From: Flavobacteriaceae bacterium
GTDB lineage: Bacteria > Bacteroidota > Bacteroidia > Flavobacteriales > Weeksellaceae
Direction: 5' to 3'
NCBI GenBank assembly: GCA_030538275.1
Contig: JAUNUH010000004.1
Location: forward strand, 150,474 to 214,473
DNA length: 64,000 nt
Both the position numbers and the translations under genes were made by a program. Position 1 is the stretch's first letter. Each line of letters begins with the position of its first letter. Shown piece by piece: positions 1 to 9,260 of the stretch. Under the pieces are notes generated by a model that worked only from the letters and a program-made list of their open reading frames with translations, was not told the origin of the DNA and ran no database searches.

Positions 1-182
1 ATTATTTTTTGTAACAGGTAAAATAGCCTTATTGTATAGATTATTGGCGATTATTTATTTGAATAATTAATAAATTGATAAAATTATTGACATAAGTTTT
101 AATTAAATATAAAGAACTCAAATACTTATTCATCAGATAATTTATGGCAAATCTCTTTATATTCATTCACTCAAATTATGAA

Positions 183-1022
183 TTATTTGATCAAGCCACT
201 TTTTTGGAACTTTTTCTTGGCTTTCCAATATTTAAATTTAAGTCCAACTAACATGAGGTAATATTGCAAGGGTCGTTGTTTTTTATAATATTTTATCAAA
301 AAAATTTCCATTGCACCATAAAAACGCTCCAAGTATTTTTTATCCTTTACTGTACTTTCTCCTTTGAAATGTGTAATACTTACCTCCCCTAAATAATAGT
401 TTTTATATCCATTCTTCAACAAAGTAAAACTCAAATCTATATCTTCACCATACATAAAATATCGTTCATCAAAGCCACCAACCTCCTCATACACAGATTT
501 TTTCATCAACATACAAGCACCCGACAAGACGAATGTTTCTCCATTTTCATGTTCGCCGAGACTTTGGTGATAATAATTTGATTTTTCGTCAGAAACAAAA
601 AGTTTGCTAAAAGAAGAAATTAAATCTGGAATATTACGTTTACTTTCTGGTAAAAATCGTCCTTTTCCATCAATCATTCGCACGCCTAGTGCGCCTAAAT
701 TTGATTTTTGTTCAGCAAAATCTAGTAAATTATCAAAGAAACCTGCATACACTAGCGTATCTGGATTCAATATGAGAATAAATTCTCCTTGAGCCCTACG
801 TACGGCAGCATTATTGGCATAAGCGAATCCCCTATTTTCCTGGTTCAGAACAAATTGTACGCAAGGAAATTCTTGTGGAAAACTTTGAATTTGATCATCA
901 GTAGAAGCGTTATCAAAAACAATCACTTCGGCATCTGTGGGCAATTCTTTCAAAACAGAAATCAAACAATTACGTAAAAAATCTGCCGCATTATAACTGA
1001 CTATGATAACCGAAAGTTTCAT
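183..1022 (-). CDS. Family 2 glycosyltransferase (rhamnosyltransferase-like)
   Basis: A cytoplasmic GT-A sugar transferase of 279 residues that probably adds a sugar to a cell-surface glycan; donor and acceptor cannot be read from the sequence. The N-terminus (SVIIVSYNAADFL) is the nucleotide-sugar binding strand. LNPDT near residue 86 replaces the usual DxD metal site, as in WbbL-type enzymes, and FMYGEDIDLS near residue 190 supplies the acidic catalytic-base motif. The C-terminus is basic and may touch the membrane. The ATG lies 3 bp after the recR stop, so the two genes are probably co-transcribed. Confidence 0.88.
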   Translation of the reverse strand: MKLSVIIVSYNAADFLRNCLISVLKELPTDAEVIVFDNASTDDQIQSFPQEFPCVQFVLNQENRGFAYANNAAVRRAQGEFILILNPDTLVYAGFFDNLLDFAEQKSNLGALGVRMIDGKGRFLPESKRNIPDLISSFSKLFVSDEKSNYYHQSLGEHENGETFVLSGACMLMKKSVYEEVGGFDERYFMYGEDIDLSFTLLKNGYKNYYLGEVSITHFKGESTVKDKKYLERFYGAMEIFLIKYYKKQRPLQYYLMLVGLKFKYWKAKKKFQKSGLIK

Positions 1023-1025
1023 TTC

Positions 1026-1637
1026 TTAATGCATTACAGATGCAGAATAGGGTATTCTATTTTGAATGGAACGTAATAATGTAACTTCGTCTGTGAATTC
1101 AATTTCATCCCCTACTCCAATTCCTCTGGCAATTGCAGAAATCAATATATCTCTATCTTTCAATATTTTATAAAGATAAAACATGGTCGTATCACCTTCC
1201 ATAGTACTGCTTAGCGCCAGAATTATTTCATTGGCCAGGTGAGCGCGTTCCACTAATGAGTCTATTTTTAATTGTTGGGGACCGATGCCTTCCATAGGAG
1301 AAATTTTTCCGCCCAAAACATGATACACGCCTTTATATTGACCAGTATTTTCAATAGCCATCACATCCCTTATATCTTCTACCACACAAATCAATTGTTG
1401 ATCACGCATTGCATTACTGCAAACATCACAAATATCATTTTCGCTAATGGCGTGACATTTTTTACAATATTTGATTTCATTCACCAATTTCACCAAAGAT
1501 TCGGCAAGTGATTCAGTTTGTGTTTTGGATTTTTTGAGCATATGCAGTGCCAGACGCATAGCGGTGCGTTTGCCGATTCCGGGCAACTGCGAAATTTCCT
1601 CAACGGCATTTTCTAAAATTTTACTGGGATATTGCAT
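1026..1637 (-). CDS. recR: Recombination mediator protein RecR
   Basis: RecR works with RecO/RecF to load RecA on SSB-coated gapped DNA. At 203 residues it has normal family length. The order is a helix-hairpin-helix ([10 protein letters not shown], residues 17-26), a four-Cys zinc finger (C58, C61, C70, C73), a Toprim domain ([10 protein letters not shown]) and the C-terminal [12 protein letters not shown] segment. The ATG at 1637 is the only sensible start. It probably shares a transcript with the downstream glycosyltransferase, which has no functional link to it. Confidence 0.97.
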   Translation of the reverse strand: MQYPSKILENAVEEISQLPGIGKRTAMRLALHMLKKSKTQTESLAESLVKLVNEIKYCKKCHAISENDICDVCSNAMRDQQLICVVEDIRDVMAIENTGQYKGVYHVLGGKISPMEGIGPQQLKIDSLVERAHLANEIILALSSTMEGDTTMFYLYKILKDRDILISAIARGIGVGDEIEFTDEVTLLRSIQNRIPYSASVMH

Positions 1638-1808
1638 TCAGGCAAAGATAATGTTTTTTTGAGCTCAAATGCGTGTTTGGGTCGTTTTCAAATGAAGTAT
1701 AAACAATTAAAAATCCTATTTAGTAAATGCAGAGTCTTTCGATTTTGAAGTAAATTCCTTACTTTTACCACCTCCAAAAAGAGATTAATTACTACATTTT
1801 AGCAACAA

Positions 1809-2432
1809 ATGCAATACAATACAACGCGCGAACCCCTTATTATACCCGAATACGGAAGGCATGTACAACAAATGGTAAACCATTGCAAAACCCTTGAAAA
1901 TCGAGAAGATCGTAATAATTTTGCCACCGCCATTATAGACGTAATGGGAAATCTTAATCCACACTTACGAGATGTGAATGATTTTCAACATAAATTATGG
2001 GATCAATTATTTATTATGGCATCCTTTGATTTAGACGTTGATTCACCCTATCCAATACCTTCAGAATCAGATTTTGATCGCACGCCCAATCGTATCGAAT
2101 ATCCTAATTATAATAATAAATATCGATATTATGGGAAAAATATTCAACGCATGATCGATGTCGCTGTACAATGGGAAAAAGGCCCAAAACGCGATGGATT
2201 GATTCAATCTATTGCCAATCAAATGAAAAAGAGTTACTTACTTTGGAACAAGGATAATGTAGAAGATGAAGTGATTATAGAACAACTTAGAGATATGTCC
2301 AAAGGCTTGATTGATATACAACAAATGGAAGAAAATATTCAACTCTCTTCAAGCAAGGAATTAACAGCCGGTTCTCCAGAGCAGGCTCGCACATACTATA
2401 AAAAGAATAAACGCAAAAAGCGACGAAATTAA
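1809..2432 (+). CDS. DUF4290 family protein
   Basis: A 207-residue soluble protein of the Bacteroidota-specific DUF4290 family, whose function is unknown. It has conserved aromatic and Pro patches (IIPEYGRHVQ near residue 11; RYYGKNIQ near residue 107) and a very basic tail ending KKNKRKKRRN, which suggests contact with nucleic acid. It has no signal peptide or membrane segment. It lies 20 bp upstream of murA on the same strand and is probably co-transcribed with it; this pairing is common in the phylum, so a link to envelope growth is possible but unproven. Confidence 0.85.
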   Translation: MQYNTTREPLIIPEYGRHVQQMVNHCKTLENREDRNNFATAIIDVMGNLNPHLRDVNDFQHKLWDQLFIMASFDLDVDSPYPIPSESDFDRTPNRIEYPNYNNKYRYYGKNIQRMIDVAVQWEKGPKRDGLIQSIANQMKKSYLLWNKDNVEDEVIIEQLRDMSKGLIDIQQMEENIQLSSSKELTAGSPEQARTYYKKNKRKKRRN

Positions 2433-2452
2433 GGTAAAAAGTATGTTTTTTT

Positions 2453-3769
2453 ATGGCTAAATTTGAAATTCGCGGTGGCCAACCTCTCAAAGGTGAAATC
2501 ACGCCACAAGGTGCCAAGAACGAAGCACTGCAAATCCTTTGCGCTACCCTTCTCACAGACCAACCTGTAAGAATCAAGAATATTCCAGATATTAGAGACA
2601 TCAATCGTTTGATAGAAATATTGGGCAGTTTGAACGTCAAAATTACCAAAAACGCCAAAGGAGATTTTACTTTTCAGGCGGCTGATGTAAATATAGACTA
2701 TCTCAAATCCAAAGAATTTAGAAAAGATGGAGCTGCGCTTCGTGGTTCTATTATGCTTATTGGACCATTTTTGGCCAGATATGGTTTTGCATTTATGCCC
2801 AAACCTGGAGGAGACAAAATCGGAAGACGCAGATTAGACACCCACTTTGAAGGCTTTGAACGTCTTGGAGCTGAATTCATTTATGATGCAGAAAATTATT
2901 TCTTCAAAATAGAAGTGCCCAAAGGAGAAAAAATGAAAGGCTCCTATATGCTACTGGAGGAGGCATCTGTTACAGGTACAGCCAATATCATCATGGCGGC
3001 CGTGCTAGCAGAAGGCACTACCGAAATCTATAATGCTGCATGTGAACCCTATATTCAACAATTATGTAATATGTTGGTTCGTATGGGTGCCAAAATTGAT
3101 GGAATCGGCTCGAACCGTTTGTTTATACATGGTGTAGAAAAACTCAATGGCACCGAACATACCATCTTGCCAGATATGATTGAAATCGGTTCGTGGATAG
3201 GGCTTGCGGCTATGACTAAATCCGAAATTACGATAAAAAATGTGGGTTGGGAACATTTAGGAATCATACCAGATGTTTTCAAAAAAATGGGAATCCAACT
3301 CGAGAAAAGACAAGATGATATTTATATTCCTGCGCAAGAAGAATATGAAATTCAAACCTTTATAGATGGCTCCATACTTACTATAGCCGATGCGCCTTGG
3401 CCTGGTTTTACGCCAGATTTACTCAGTATCATTTTGGTAATTGCTACACAAGCCAAAGGCAGCGTACTCGTGCATCAAAAAATGTTTGAAAGCCGATTGT
3501 TTTTTGTTGATAAACTCATCGATATGGGTGCACAAATCATTCTTTGCGATCCGCATCGTGCCACCGTTATAGGCTTGAACCAGCAGACCAATCTACGTGC
3601 GATGACTATGACTTCGCCAGATATTCGTGCAGGTATAGCCTTGTTGATTGCAGCACTTTCTGCCAAAGGTAAGAGCGTGATTCACAACATCGAACAAATC
3701 GATAGAGGTTATGAAAATATAGACGAAAGATTAAGGTCTATAGGTGCAGATATTCAAAGGATTGAATAA
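2453..3769 (+). CDS. murA: UDP-N-acetylglucosamine 1-carboxyvinyltransferase with Asp in place of the active-site Cys
   Basis: MurA transfers enolpyruvate from PEP to UDP-GlcNAc, the first committed step of peptidoglycan synthesis. The 438 residues fit the EPSP-synthase-like double domain. The N-terminal PQGAKNEAL loop is present, as are the later DMIEIGSWIG and PDIRAGIALLIAALSA segments. The loop that normally carries the catalytic Cys (PGGCxIG, Cys115 in E. coli) reads PGGDKIG here, with Asp at residue 121. In Mycobacterium and Chlamydia the same Cys-to-Asp difference leaves the enzyme active but insensitive to fosfomycin. The next genes, two DUF368 proteins, also belong to envelope biogenesis. 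Confidence 0.97.
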   Translation: MAKFEIRGGQPLKGEITPQGAKNEALQILCATLLTDQPVRIKNIPDIRDINRLIEILGSLNVKITKNAKGDFTFQAADVNIDYLKSKEFRKDGAALRGSIMLIGPFLARYGFAFMPKPGGDKIGRRRLDTHFEGFERLGAEFIYDAENYFFKIEVPKGEKMKGSYMLLEEASVTGTANIIMAAVLAEGTTEIYNAACEPYIQQLCNMLVRMGAKIDGIGSNRLFIHGVEKLNGTEHTILPDMIEIGSWIGLAAMTKSEITIKNVGWEHLGIIPDVFKKMGIQLEKRQDDIYIPAQEEYEIQTFIDGSILTIADAPWPGFTPDLLSIILVIATQAKGSVLVHQKMFESRLFFVDKLIDMGAQIILCDPHRATVIGLNQQTNLRAMTMTSPDIRAGIALLIAALSAKGKSVIHNIEQIDRGYENIDERLRSIGADIQRIE

Positions 3770-3857
3770 TATAATTTAATAAAGTTCAAATCGATTCAAA
3801 ATTTAATGTTTTTATCAATAATTGAAATCGAGCAGCAAAAATTCTAAGGTGCTTTTA

Positions 3858-3865
3858 TATCTTTG
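3858..3865 (+). promoter_or_regulatory. Candidate -7 promoter element (TATCTTTG)
   Basis: TATCTTTG matches the Bacteroidota consensus TAnnTTTG and ends 17 bp before the ATG of the first DUF368 gene. No convincing -33 TTG was found at the usual spacing, so this is a half-site call. Confidence 0.45.
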
Positions 3866-3882
3866 TCGTCAATTTTTAATTT

Positions 3883-4899
3883 ATGAGAAATTTTAAAGAC
3901 TATTTCACCATTTTTTCTAAAGGTCTGGCTATGGGAGCTGCAGATGTGGTTCCTGGCGTTTCTGGCGGAACGATAGCGTTTATAGCAGGAATTTATGATG
4001 AATTACTTGATAGTATTTCTTCTATTAACTTTGGACTTATTCAAGTTTTTAAAGAAGATGGAATTGCAGGCGTTTGGAAAAAAGTAAATGGTAATTTTAT
4101 GCTTGCACTATTATCGGGAATAGCTGTGAGCATACTTTCTTTAGCCAAATTGCTTACACATGCTATGCATTTCTATCCCATTCAGTTATGGTCTTTTTTC
4201 TTTGGATTAATTATCGCCAGTATTTGGTATGTGGGCGTACAAATTAAAAAATGGGATATCTATGCCATTTTAGGACTTGTGGCAGCCACAGCATTTGTAT
4301 ATTGGCTATCGGTCACGCCACCGCTGGGATCGAATAACTCTTATGTCTTTTTATTTTTTGCAGGTGCCATTGCAGCCTGCGCCATGATTTTACCCGGAAT
4401 TTCGGGCAGTTTTATTCTACTTTTATTAGGAGCCTATGCCACCGTAATTACTGCAGTAGGAAATCATGACTTCTTGACAGTGGGTGTCGTAGGATTGGGT
4501 GCAGCTACAGGGCTTATCTCATTTTCTACGCTTCTCAAATATCTTTTATCCAAATACCATAATACCTTAATTGCCATTTTAACAGGCTTTTTGATTGGCT
4601 CATTATGGAAGATTTGGCCATGGAAAAAAGACCAATATGTTTATGTAAAAGATGTAGGAGAAACCCATTCCAGTGAGGTTTTAGGAGAATATGCCAGTCT
4701 TACGGCTTTCATGAAAAATCAGAATACAGACACTTTTGAATCTATCAAAGCTTATGTAGAGCAAAACATTTTGCCAGGTACTTACGAAACCCTAAATCCT
4801 GGCACTTCCAATGAATTAATTTCCAGCATTATCTTTACAATTTTAGGTTTTTCAATTATTTTTATCATAGAATTCTTAGCGACAAGAAAGAATGTATAA
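3883..4899 (+). CDS. DUF368/PopT-family polyprenyl-phosphate translocase (copy 1)
   Basis: A 338-residue polytopic inner-membrane protein. DUF368 (PopT) and DedA (UptA) proteins have been reported to recycle undecaprenyl phosphate across the membrane, and I infer that role here. Two PGxSG signatures are visible: DVVPGVSGGTIAF near residue 22 and MILPGISGSFILLLLG near residue 168, matching the inverted-repeat architecture of the family. About eight hydrophobic segments are present, with an extended soluble stretch near residues 245-310. It follows murA and overlaps a paralogue by 8 bp, so the pair is translationally coupled. Confidence 0.88.
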   Translation: MRNFKDYFTIFSKGLAMGAADVVPGVSGGTIAFIAGIYDELLDSISSINFGLIQVFKEDGIAGVWKKVNGNFMLALLSGIAVSILSLAKLLTHAMHFYPIQLWSFFFGLIIASIWYVGVQIKKWDIYAILGLVAATAFVYWLSVTPPLGSNNSYVFLFFAGAIAACAMILPGISGSFILLLLGAYATVITAVGNHDFLTVGVVGLGAATGLISFSTLLKYLLSKYHNTLIAILTGFLIGSLWKIWPWKKDQYVYVKDVGETHSSEVLGEYASLTAFMKNQNTDTFESIKAYVEQNILPGTYETLNPGTSNELISSIIFTILGFSIIFIIEFLATRKNV

Positions 4900-5911
4900 A
4901 CGTCGTTTCATAGATTATGTAGTACTTTATTTAAAGGGTATTTTAATGGGCACTGCCAATAAAATTCCAGGTGTTTCTGGTGGTATGATTGCCCTTGTTT
5001 CAGGATTCTATGAAGAGTTGATTTATTCATTTCAGAAAATCAATATCAAATCCCTCAACCTTCTACTCAACGGTCGTTTCAATAAGTTTTTGGATTATAT
5101 TAATTTTAAATTCTTATTTGCCATAAATTTCGGCTCCGTATCAGCTTTTTTTTCCGTTTCATTATTACTTGATTGGCTCATGCGCACGCAAGCTCAAGGC
5201 GGACTTGGCTACGGAATAGAAGTCTGGAGTTACTTTTTTGGATTAATTATTGGCTCGGTCTATTATGTTGCAAGAAATGTAAAACGCTGGTCTTTTAATC
5301 CCTATTTGGGTATGTCTTTAGGTGCAATTCTAGGTCTATTAATTTCTTTTATGGACCCAATGGCACCCAACGATAATTATTGGTTTATATTCTTATGTGG
5401 AATTATAAGTGTATCTGGAATGACATTACCGGGATTTTCTGGGTCATTTATTCTCATTATTTTAGGTAATTATAATTTACTTCTGGTAGATGCCGTAAAC
5501 AATCTTTTCTATACTTTGATAGCTATCTTTCAGGGTGATTTCAAAATGTTGGGAACAGAATCTTTGGTAGAACGCGCAGAGCGTATTCGCATGTTGATTG
5601 TGGTGAGCATTTTTGCAATCGGCTCTCTTTTTGGCTTGGTTTCTTTTTCCAAAATCATGGGTTATATGCTCAAACATTACCATAATACCGTCATTGCTAC
5701 TCTCATGGGTTTCATTATTGGTTCATTGGGTGCGGCTTGGCCATGGAAAAACGAAGATTTGGACCATCGTGGACAGCTATTAGGATATACACGCTACTTG
5801 CCAGAGGAATTGGATTGGAGATTTGCCATGCAAATTTTATGGATAATTATTGGAATTCTTACCATTTTAATCATTGATTTCTATGAAAGGCGCGGAAAAC
5901 TCAAATTATAG
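4892..5911 (+). CDS. DUF368/PopT-family polyprenyl-phosphate translocase (copy 2)
   Basis: A 339-residue paralogue of the preceding gene with the same signatures: NKIPGVSGGMIALVSGF near residue 23 and MTLPGFSGSFILIILG near residue 177. Both proteins also share the KxxxYHNTxIA motif followed by LxGFxIGSLxxxWPWK in the C-terminal half. The copies have diverged clearly, so the duplication is old. It overlaps the upstream copy by 8 bp and aroE by 29 bp, giving a compact three-gene unit. The two proteins may form a heteromer or differ in lipid substrate; nothing in the sequence decides this. Confidence 0.86.
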   Translation: MYKRRFIDYVVLYLKGILMGTANKIPGVSGGMIALVSGFYEELIYSFQKINIKSLNLLLNGRFNKFLDYINFKFLFAINFGSVSAFFSVSLLLDWLMRTQAQGGLGYGIEVWSYFFGLIIGSVYYVARNVKRWSFNPYLGMSLGAILGLLISFMDPMAPNDNYWFIFLCGIISVSGMTLPGFSGSFILIILGNYNLLLVDAVNNLFYTLIAIFQGDFKMLGTESLVERAERIRMLIVVSIFAIGSLFGLVSFSKIMGYMLKHYHNTVIATLMGFIIGSLGAAWPWKNEDLDHRGQLLGYTRYLPEELDWRFAMQILWIIIGILTILIIDFYERRGKLKL

Positions 5912-6635
5912 AAAATTCGGGCTTGTAGGTAGAGAAATTTCACATTCATTCTCTCCAAAATTTTTCAAGAATAAATTTGAAAAAGAAAACATACAAGCAT
6001 CTTATAGATTATTTGAATTGAAACACATTCGAGATTTCCCAAATCTGTTTGCAAAACACGATATAGCTGGTTTGAATGTCACCATTCCATACAAAGAAGA
6101 AATTATCATTTTCTTGGATGAATTATCCCCACAAGCTGCAGAAATAGGTGCTGTAAATACCATCAAAATCAAAGGAGCACACTTATTTGGCTACAATACC
6201 GATTGGATAGGATTCAAAAATTCCATTCAACCTCTTTTGAATTCAGGCCATAATCAAGCATTGATTTTGGGCACAGGAGGGGCAACAAAAGCCGTGCAAT
6301 ACGCCTTGAAGCAATTAGAAATCCCATTCAATACCGTTTCCAGACAAGCGGGTAGAGGAGATTTTATTTATTCTGATTTAAACGAAAAAATCATTTCAGA
6401 ACACAAAATTATCATTAATTCCAGCCCTGTGGGTAGTTTTCCCCATATAGTCTCTGAACCCCAAATTCCTTATGAATTTCTCGATTCATCACATTTAGTT
6501 TATGATTTGGTTTATAACCCAGAGAAAACGAAATTTTTACAACTTGCAGAAATGAAAGGAGCAAAAATAAAAAATGGACTAGAAATGCTAGAAATTCAGG
6601 CAGAAGAAGCCTGGAAAATCTGGAATTCTAAATAA
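5883..6635 (+). CDS. aroE: Shikimate dehydrogenase
   Basis: Catalyses NADPH-dependent reduction of 3-dehydroshikimate in aromatic amino-acid synthesis. From the ATG at 5883 the protein is 250 residues. It has the shikimate-binding SHSFSP (residues 20-25), NVTIPYKE with the catalytic Lys, GAVNTI, YNTDWIGF, and the NADP-binding LGTGGATKAV. A TTG at 5874 lies three codons upstream in frame, but the ATG is preferred. The start lies inside the end of the upstream DUF368 gene, so translation is probably coupled. The protein is at the short end for the family but complete. Confidence 0.95.
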   Translation: MKGAENSNYRKFGLVGREISHSFSPKFFKNKFEKENIQASYRLFELKHIRDFPNLFAKHDIAGLNVTIPYKEEIIIFLDELSPQAAEIGAVNTIKIKGAHLFGYNTDWIGFKNSIQPLLNSGHNQALILGTGGATKAVQYALKQLEIPFNTVSRQAGRGDFIYSDLNEKIISEHKIIINSSPVGSFPHIVSEPQIPYEFLDSSHLVYDLVYNPEKTKFLQLAEMKGAKIKNGLEMLEIQAEEAWKIWNSK

Positions 6636-6726
6636 TCATTTGGAAACTACCATTAAATTTTTGCTAAATCCTGCATATTATCTAGATAAAGTCATTTACT
6701 CTTTAGGTATTTTTGAGCGAAATCAT

Positions 6727-6734
6727 TAGATTTG
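6727..6734 (+). promoter_or_regulatory. Candidate -7 promoter element (TAGATTTG)
   Basis: TAGATTTG fits TAnnTTTG and lies 23 bp before the ATG at 6758. It would sit inside the coding region if the TTG at 6713 were used, so it favours the ATG. The -33 partner is unclear. Confidence 0.45.
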
Positions 6735-6757
6735 TTGACTATAGAAATAAAAATATC

Positions 6758-9184
6758 ATGTCAATTGAAAATGATAACCTGCCAAAGGCAGACGGACAAG
6801 AAGAAAATGTAAATCAGAATTCTGATTCTTTGCAAGAAAATCCAGCTGAAAACGAAACAACAGGTAATAATCTGGTAGATATCCAAACAGAGGAAAAAGA
6901 TGGATCGCTTGCAAATGAATTTCAATCCCCAGATTCAGACAACAGCATAGAGCAGTCTTTAACTCCAGAATCAGAAAATAATGATTTGGTAGAAAAATCA
7001 GAAGGAATTGAAGAAAAAACGGATGAAATTGTGGAGGAGAATAAAACTCTAGCAGAAAATCCTTTGCCAGAAAGTGCTACACAAGAAAACCTAGAAACAG
7101 ATGCTGCACAATCCCCTGAATCTGATTTGACAGAAACCTCTGAATCACCTACTGACATTGAATCTACAGAAAATGAATCTCAAAAGCCTTTGGAAAAAGA
7201 TTTTGATGAAAGTGCAGATTTGGACCAACATCATGAGGATGATTCTAATTCCGATTCGGATGAAGACCATTCACAAACGGTTCCTATCAAAGATTATGAC
7301 GAAATGTCTCTTTCCGAATTGGTGAAAGAAGCTTCTTATTTACTTGCCGCATTTGCGCCACAAACGCTGAAAGAGGCTTTCAACGGATTGCGTGATGCTT
7401 TTCGCAAAAAATCTGAAGAAGAAGAACAAGAAGCAAAACAAAAATTTCTTGAAGAAGGTGGAAACGAAATCGACTTTAGACATGATAACAGATTTTCTAC
7501 ATCCTTTTATGATACTTTCACGGATTATCGTGCAAAAGTAGATGCATATTATAAAGAAGAACAAAATAAACAGGAATTAAACCTGAAGGAGCGTGAAGCT
7601 ATTATAGACGAGCTCAAAGCCTTGTACACAGAGCCGTCTATGGATAATCGTGATATTTTCAAAAAATTTAGAGATTTAAAAACACGATGGCATAACGCAG
7701 GACGAATTCCCAAAACACAGGCGAGCAACATCTTCAAAACGTATTATTTCCACCTAGATAATTTCAATGAATTTCTGGATTTGAACCAGGAATTACGCAA
7801 AATGGATTACGAGCACAATCTAGAAGTGCGCCGTTCTATTATAGAAAGAGCAAATAAACTTTTGGAAGAGGATAATGTGCAACAAGCATTGAACGAGCTA
7901 CAATATTTGCACAGAATGTGGAAAGAAGAGGCCGTACCTGTAGCAGAAGAACATCGTGAACCTACTTGGCAGGAATTCAAGGCAGTAACCGGTAAAATTC
8001 ATGACCGTAAAACAGAATTAAACGAACAAATCCTAAAACGTCAAGAAGAAAATTTATCCAAAAAACAAGATGTAATTAAGAAAATTTCTGAATTAATTCA
8101 GAATGAAATTCCCAAGACACATAACACTTGGCAGCGCAAAATCAAAGAAATGAAATCACTACGTGATGAATTCTTTGCTTTAGGTCGTGTTCCAAAAGAA
8201 CACAATCAGCCGACTTGGGACGCTTTTAAAGAAGCTTCACGTTTTTTTAACCATGAAAAAAATTCATTCTATAAAAACATGAAGGATGAACAAATGGAAA
8301 ATTTGGAAAAAAAGCGTAAATTAATCGAAATTGCTTTAGAGCATAAAAACAGTTCTGATTGGAATGAATCTGTTGCAATTGTAAAAAGAATTCAATCTGA
8401 TTGGAAAAAAATTGGCCATGTTCCACGCAAATTTTCAGACAAAATTTGGAAAGAATTTAGCGATGCTAATAATGAGTTTTTTGACCGTTACAAAAATAGA
8501 AATAACGAAAAACTTGAAAAACAACAGCACAATTTGGAGATGAAAGAGGCCATTCTGATTGAAATGGAAAAAGCAGAAAAACCGAAAGAGAAAGAAAAAC
8601 TCATCGAATGGCTCAATACATACAGCATCAAATGGTCGGCAGTAGGTTTGGTGCCAAGTGGCAAACAAGATATCAATAAAAAGTTCAGCAGCTTAACAGA
8701 AAAAATTCTATTGAACGCAGGATTGAGCAAAAATGCCATTGCAGAAGCACAATGGGAAAATGAAATTGAAAGAATTAAAACCACGCTTGATGAAAATCAT
8801 CTGCGTAATTTGAAGTATGATTTACGAAAAGAAATCGACGAGGTACAAAAAGAAGTTACACATTTGCAGACCAACTTGGCATTCTTTTCAAACGCTGATG
8901 ATACCAATCCTTTGTTCAAAAATGCGATTCAAAACATTGAAAACAAGGTAAATGAACTCAAAAGACTTGAATCAAATTATGATGATTTGAAACTAATTAA
9001 TCTTGAAGCTCTGGCAGAAGCACAAAAAGCTGAAGAAGAAGCCAAAGCAGCACAAGAAGCAGAAAAATTGGCCTTGGATCAAGAAAATGTAGAGCCATCA
9101 CAAGATTTGGCAAACTCTACATCAAGTGAAGAATTGTCATCAAATGATAGCTCACAAAGTGAAACTCCCGAGGATGCTGTATAA
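6758..9184 (+). CDS. DUF349-repeat coiled-coil protein with long acidic N-terminus
   Basis: An 808-residue cytoplasmic protein of unknown role. The first 180 or so residues are low-complexity, rich in Glu, Asp, Ser and Asn, and probably disordered. Residues from about 190 onward hold five DUF349 helical repeats, each with a Trp and a GxxPK-like turn: WHNAGRIPK, MWKEEAVPV, FFALGRVPKEH, DWKKIGHVPRKF and KWSAVGLVPSGK. The C-terminus is again Glu/Ala/Ser-rich. No membrane segment is seen. A TTG at 6713 would add 15 residues, but the ATG follows a promoter-like element and is preferred. Confidence 0.85.
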   Translation: MSIENDNLPKADGQEENVNQNSDSLQENPAENETTGNNLVDIQTEEKDGSLANEFQSPDSDNSIEQSLTPESENNDLVEKSEGIEEKTDEIVEENKTLAENPLPESATQENLETDAAQSPESDLTETSESPTDIESTENESQKPLEKDFDESADLDQHHEDDSNSDSDEDHSQTVPIKDYDEMSLSELVKEASYLLAAFAPQTLKEAFNGLRDAFRKKSEEEEQEAKQKFLEEGGNEIDFRHDNRFSTSFYDTFTDYRAKVDAYYKEEQNKQELNLKEREAIIDELKALYTEPSMDNRDIFKKFRDLKTRWHNAGRIPKTQASNIFKTYYFHLDNFNEFLDLNQELRKMDYEHNLEVRRSIIERANKLLEEDNVQQALNELQYLHRMWKEEAVPVAEEHREPTWQEFKAVTGKIHDRKTELNEQILKRQEENLSKKQDVIKKISELIQNEIPKTHNTWQRKIKEMKSLRDEFFALGRVPKEHNQPTWDAFKEASRFFNHEKNSFYKNMKDEQMENLEKKRKLIEIALEHKNSSDWNESVAIVKRIQSDWKKIGHVPRKFSDKIWKEFSDANNEFFDRYKNRNNEKLEKQQHNLEMKEAILIEMEKAEKPKEKEKLIEWLNTYSIKWSAVGLVPSGKQDINKKFSSLTEKILLNAGLSKNAIAEAQWENEIERIKTTLDENHLRNLKYDLRKEIDEVQKEVTHLQTNLAFFSNADDTNPLFKNAIQNIENKVNELKRLESNYDDLKLINLEALAEAQKAEEEAKAAQEAEKLALDQENVEPSQDLANSTSSEELSSNDSSQSETPEDAV

Positions 9185-9260
9185 TTATTAATTAACATCA
9201 ATTCACATAAAAAAATAGTTAATTTAAAATTTACTACAGAACGCTGATTAGCTTATTTCA

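Noticed and set aside
1..182. A gene at the left edge
   Set aside because: The first 182 bp are AT-rich with no frame that has a credible product; probably the intergenic region past the glycosyltransferase gene.
6922..7158. Long minus-strand open frame (78 codons) opposite the acidic part of the DUF349 gene
   Set aside because: It is an antisense shadow caused by biased codon use in the Glu/Ser/Asn-rich segment; it has no start signals or recognisable domain.
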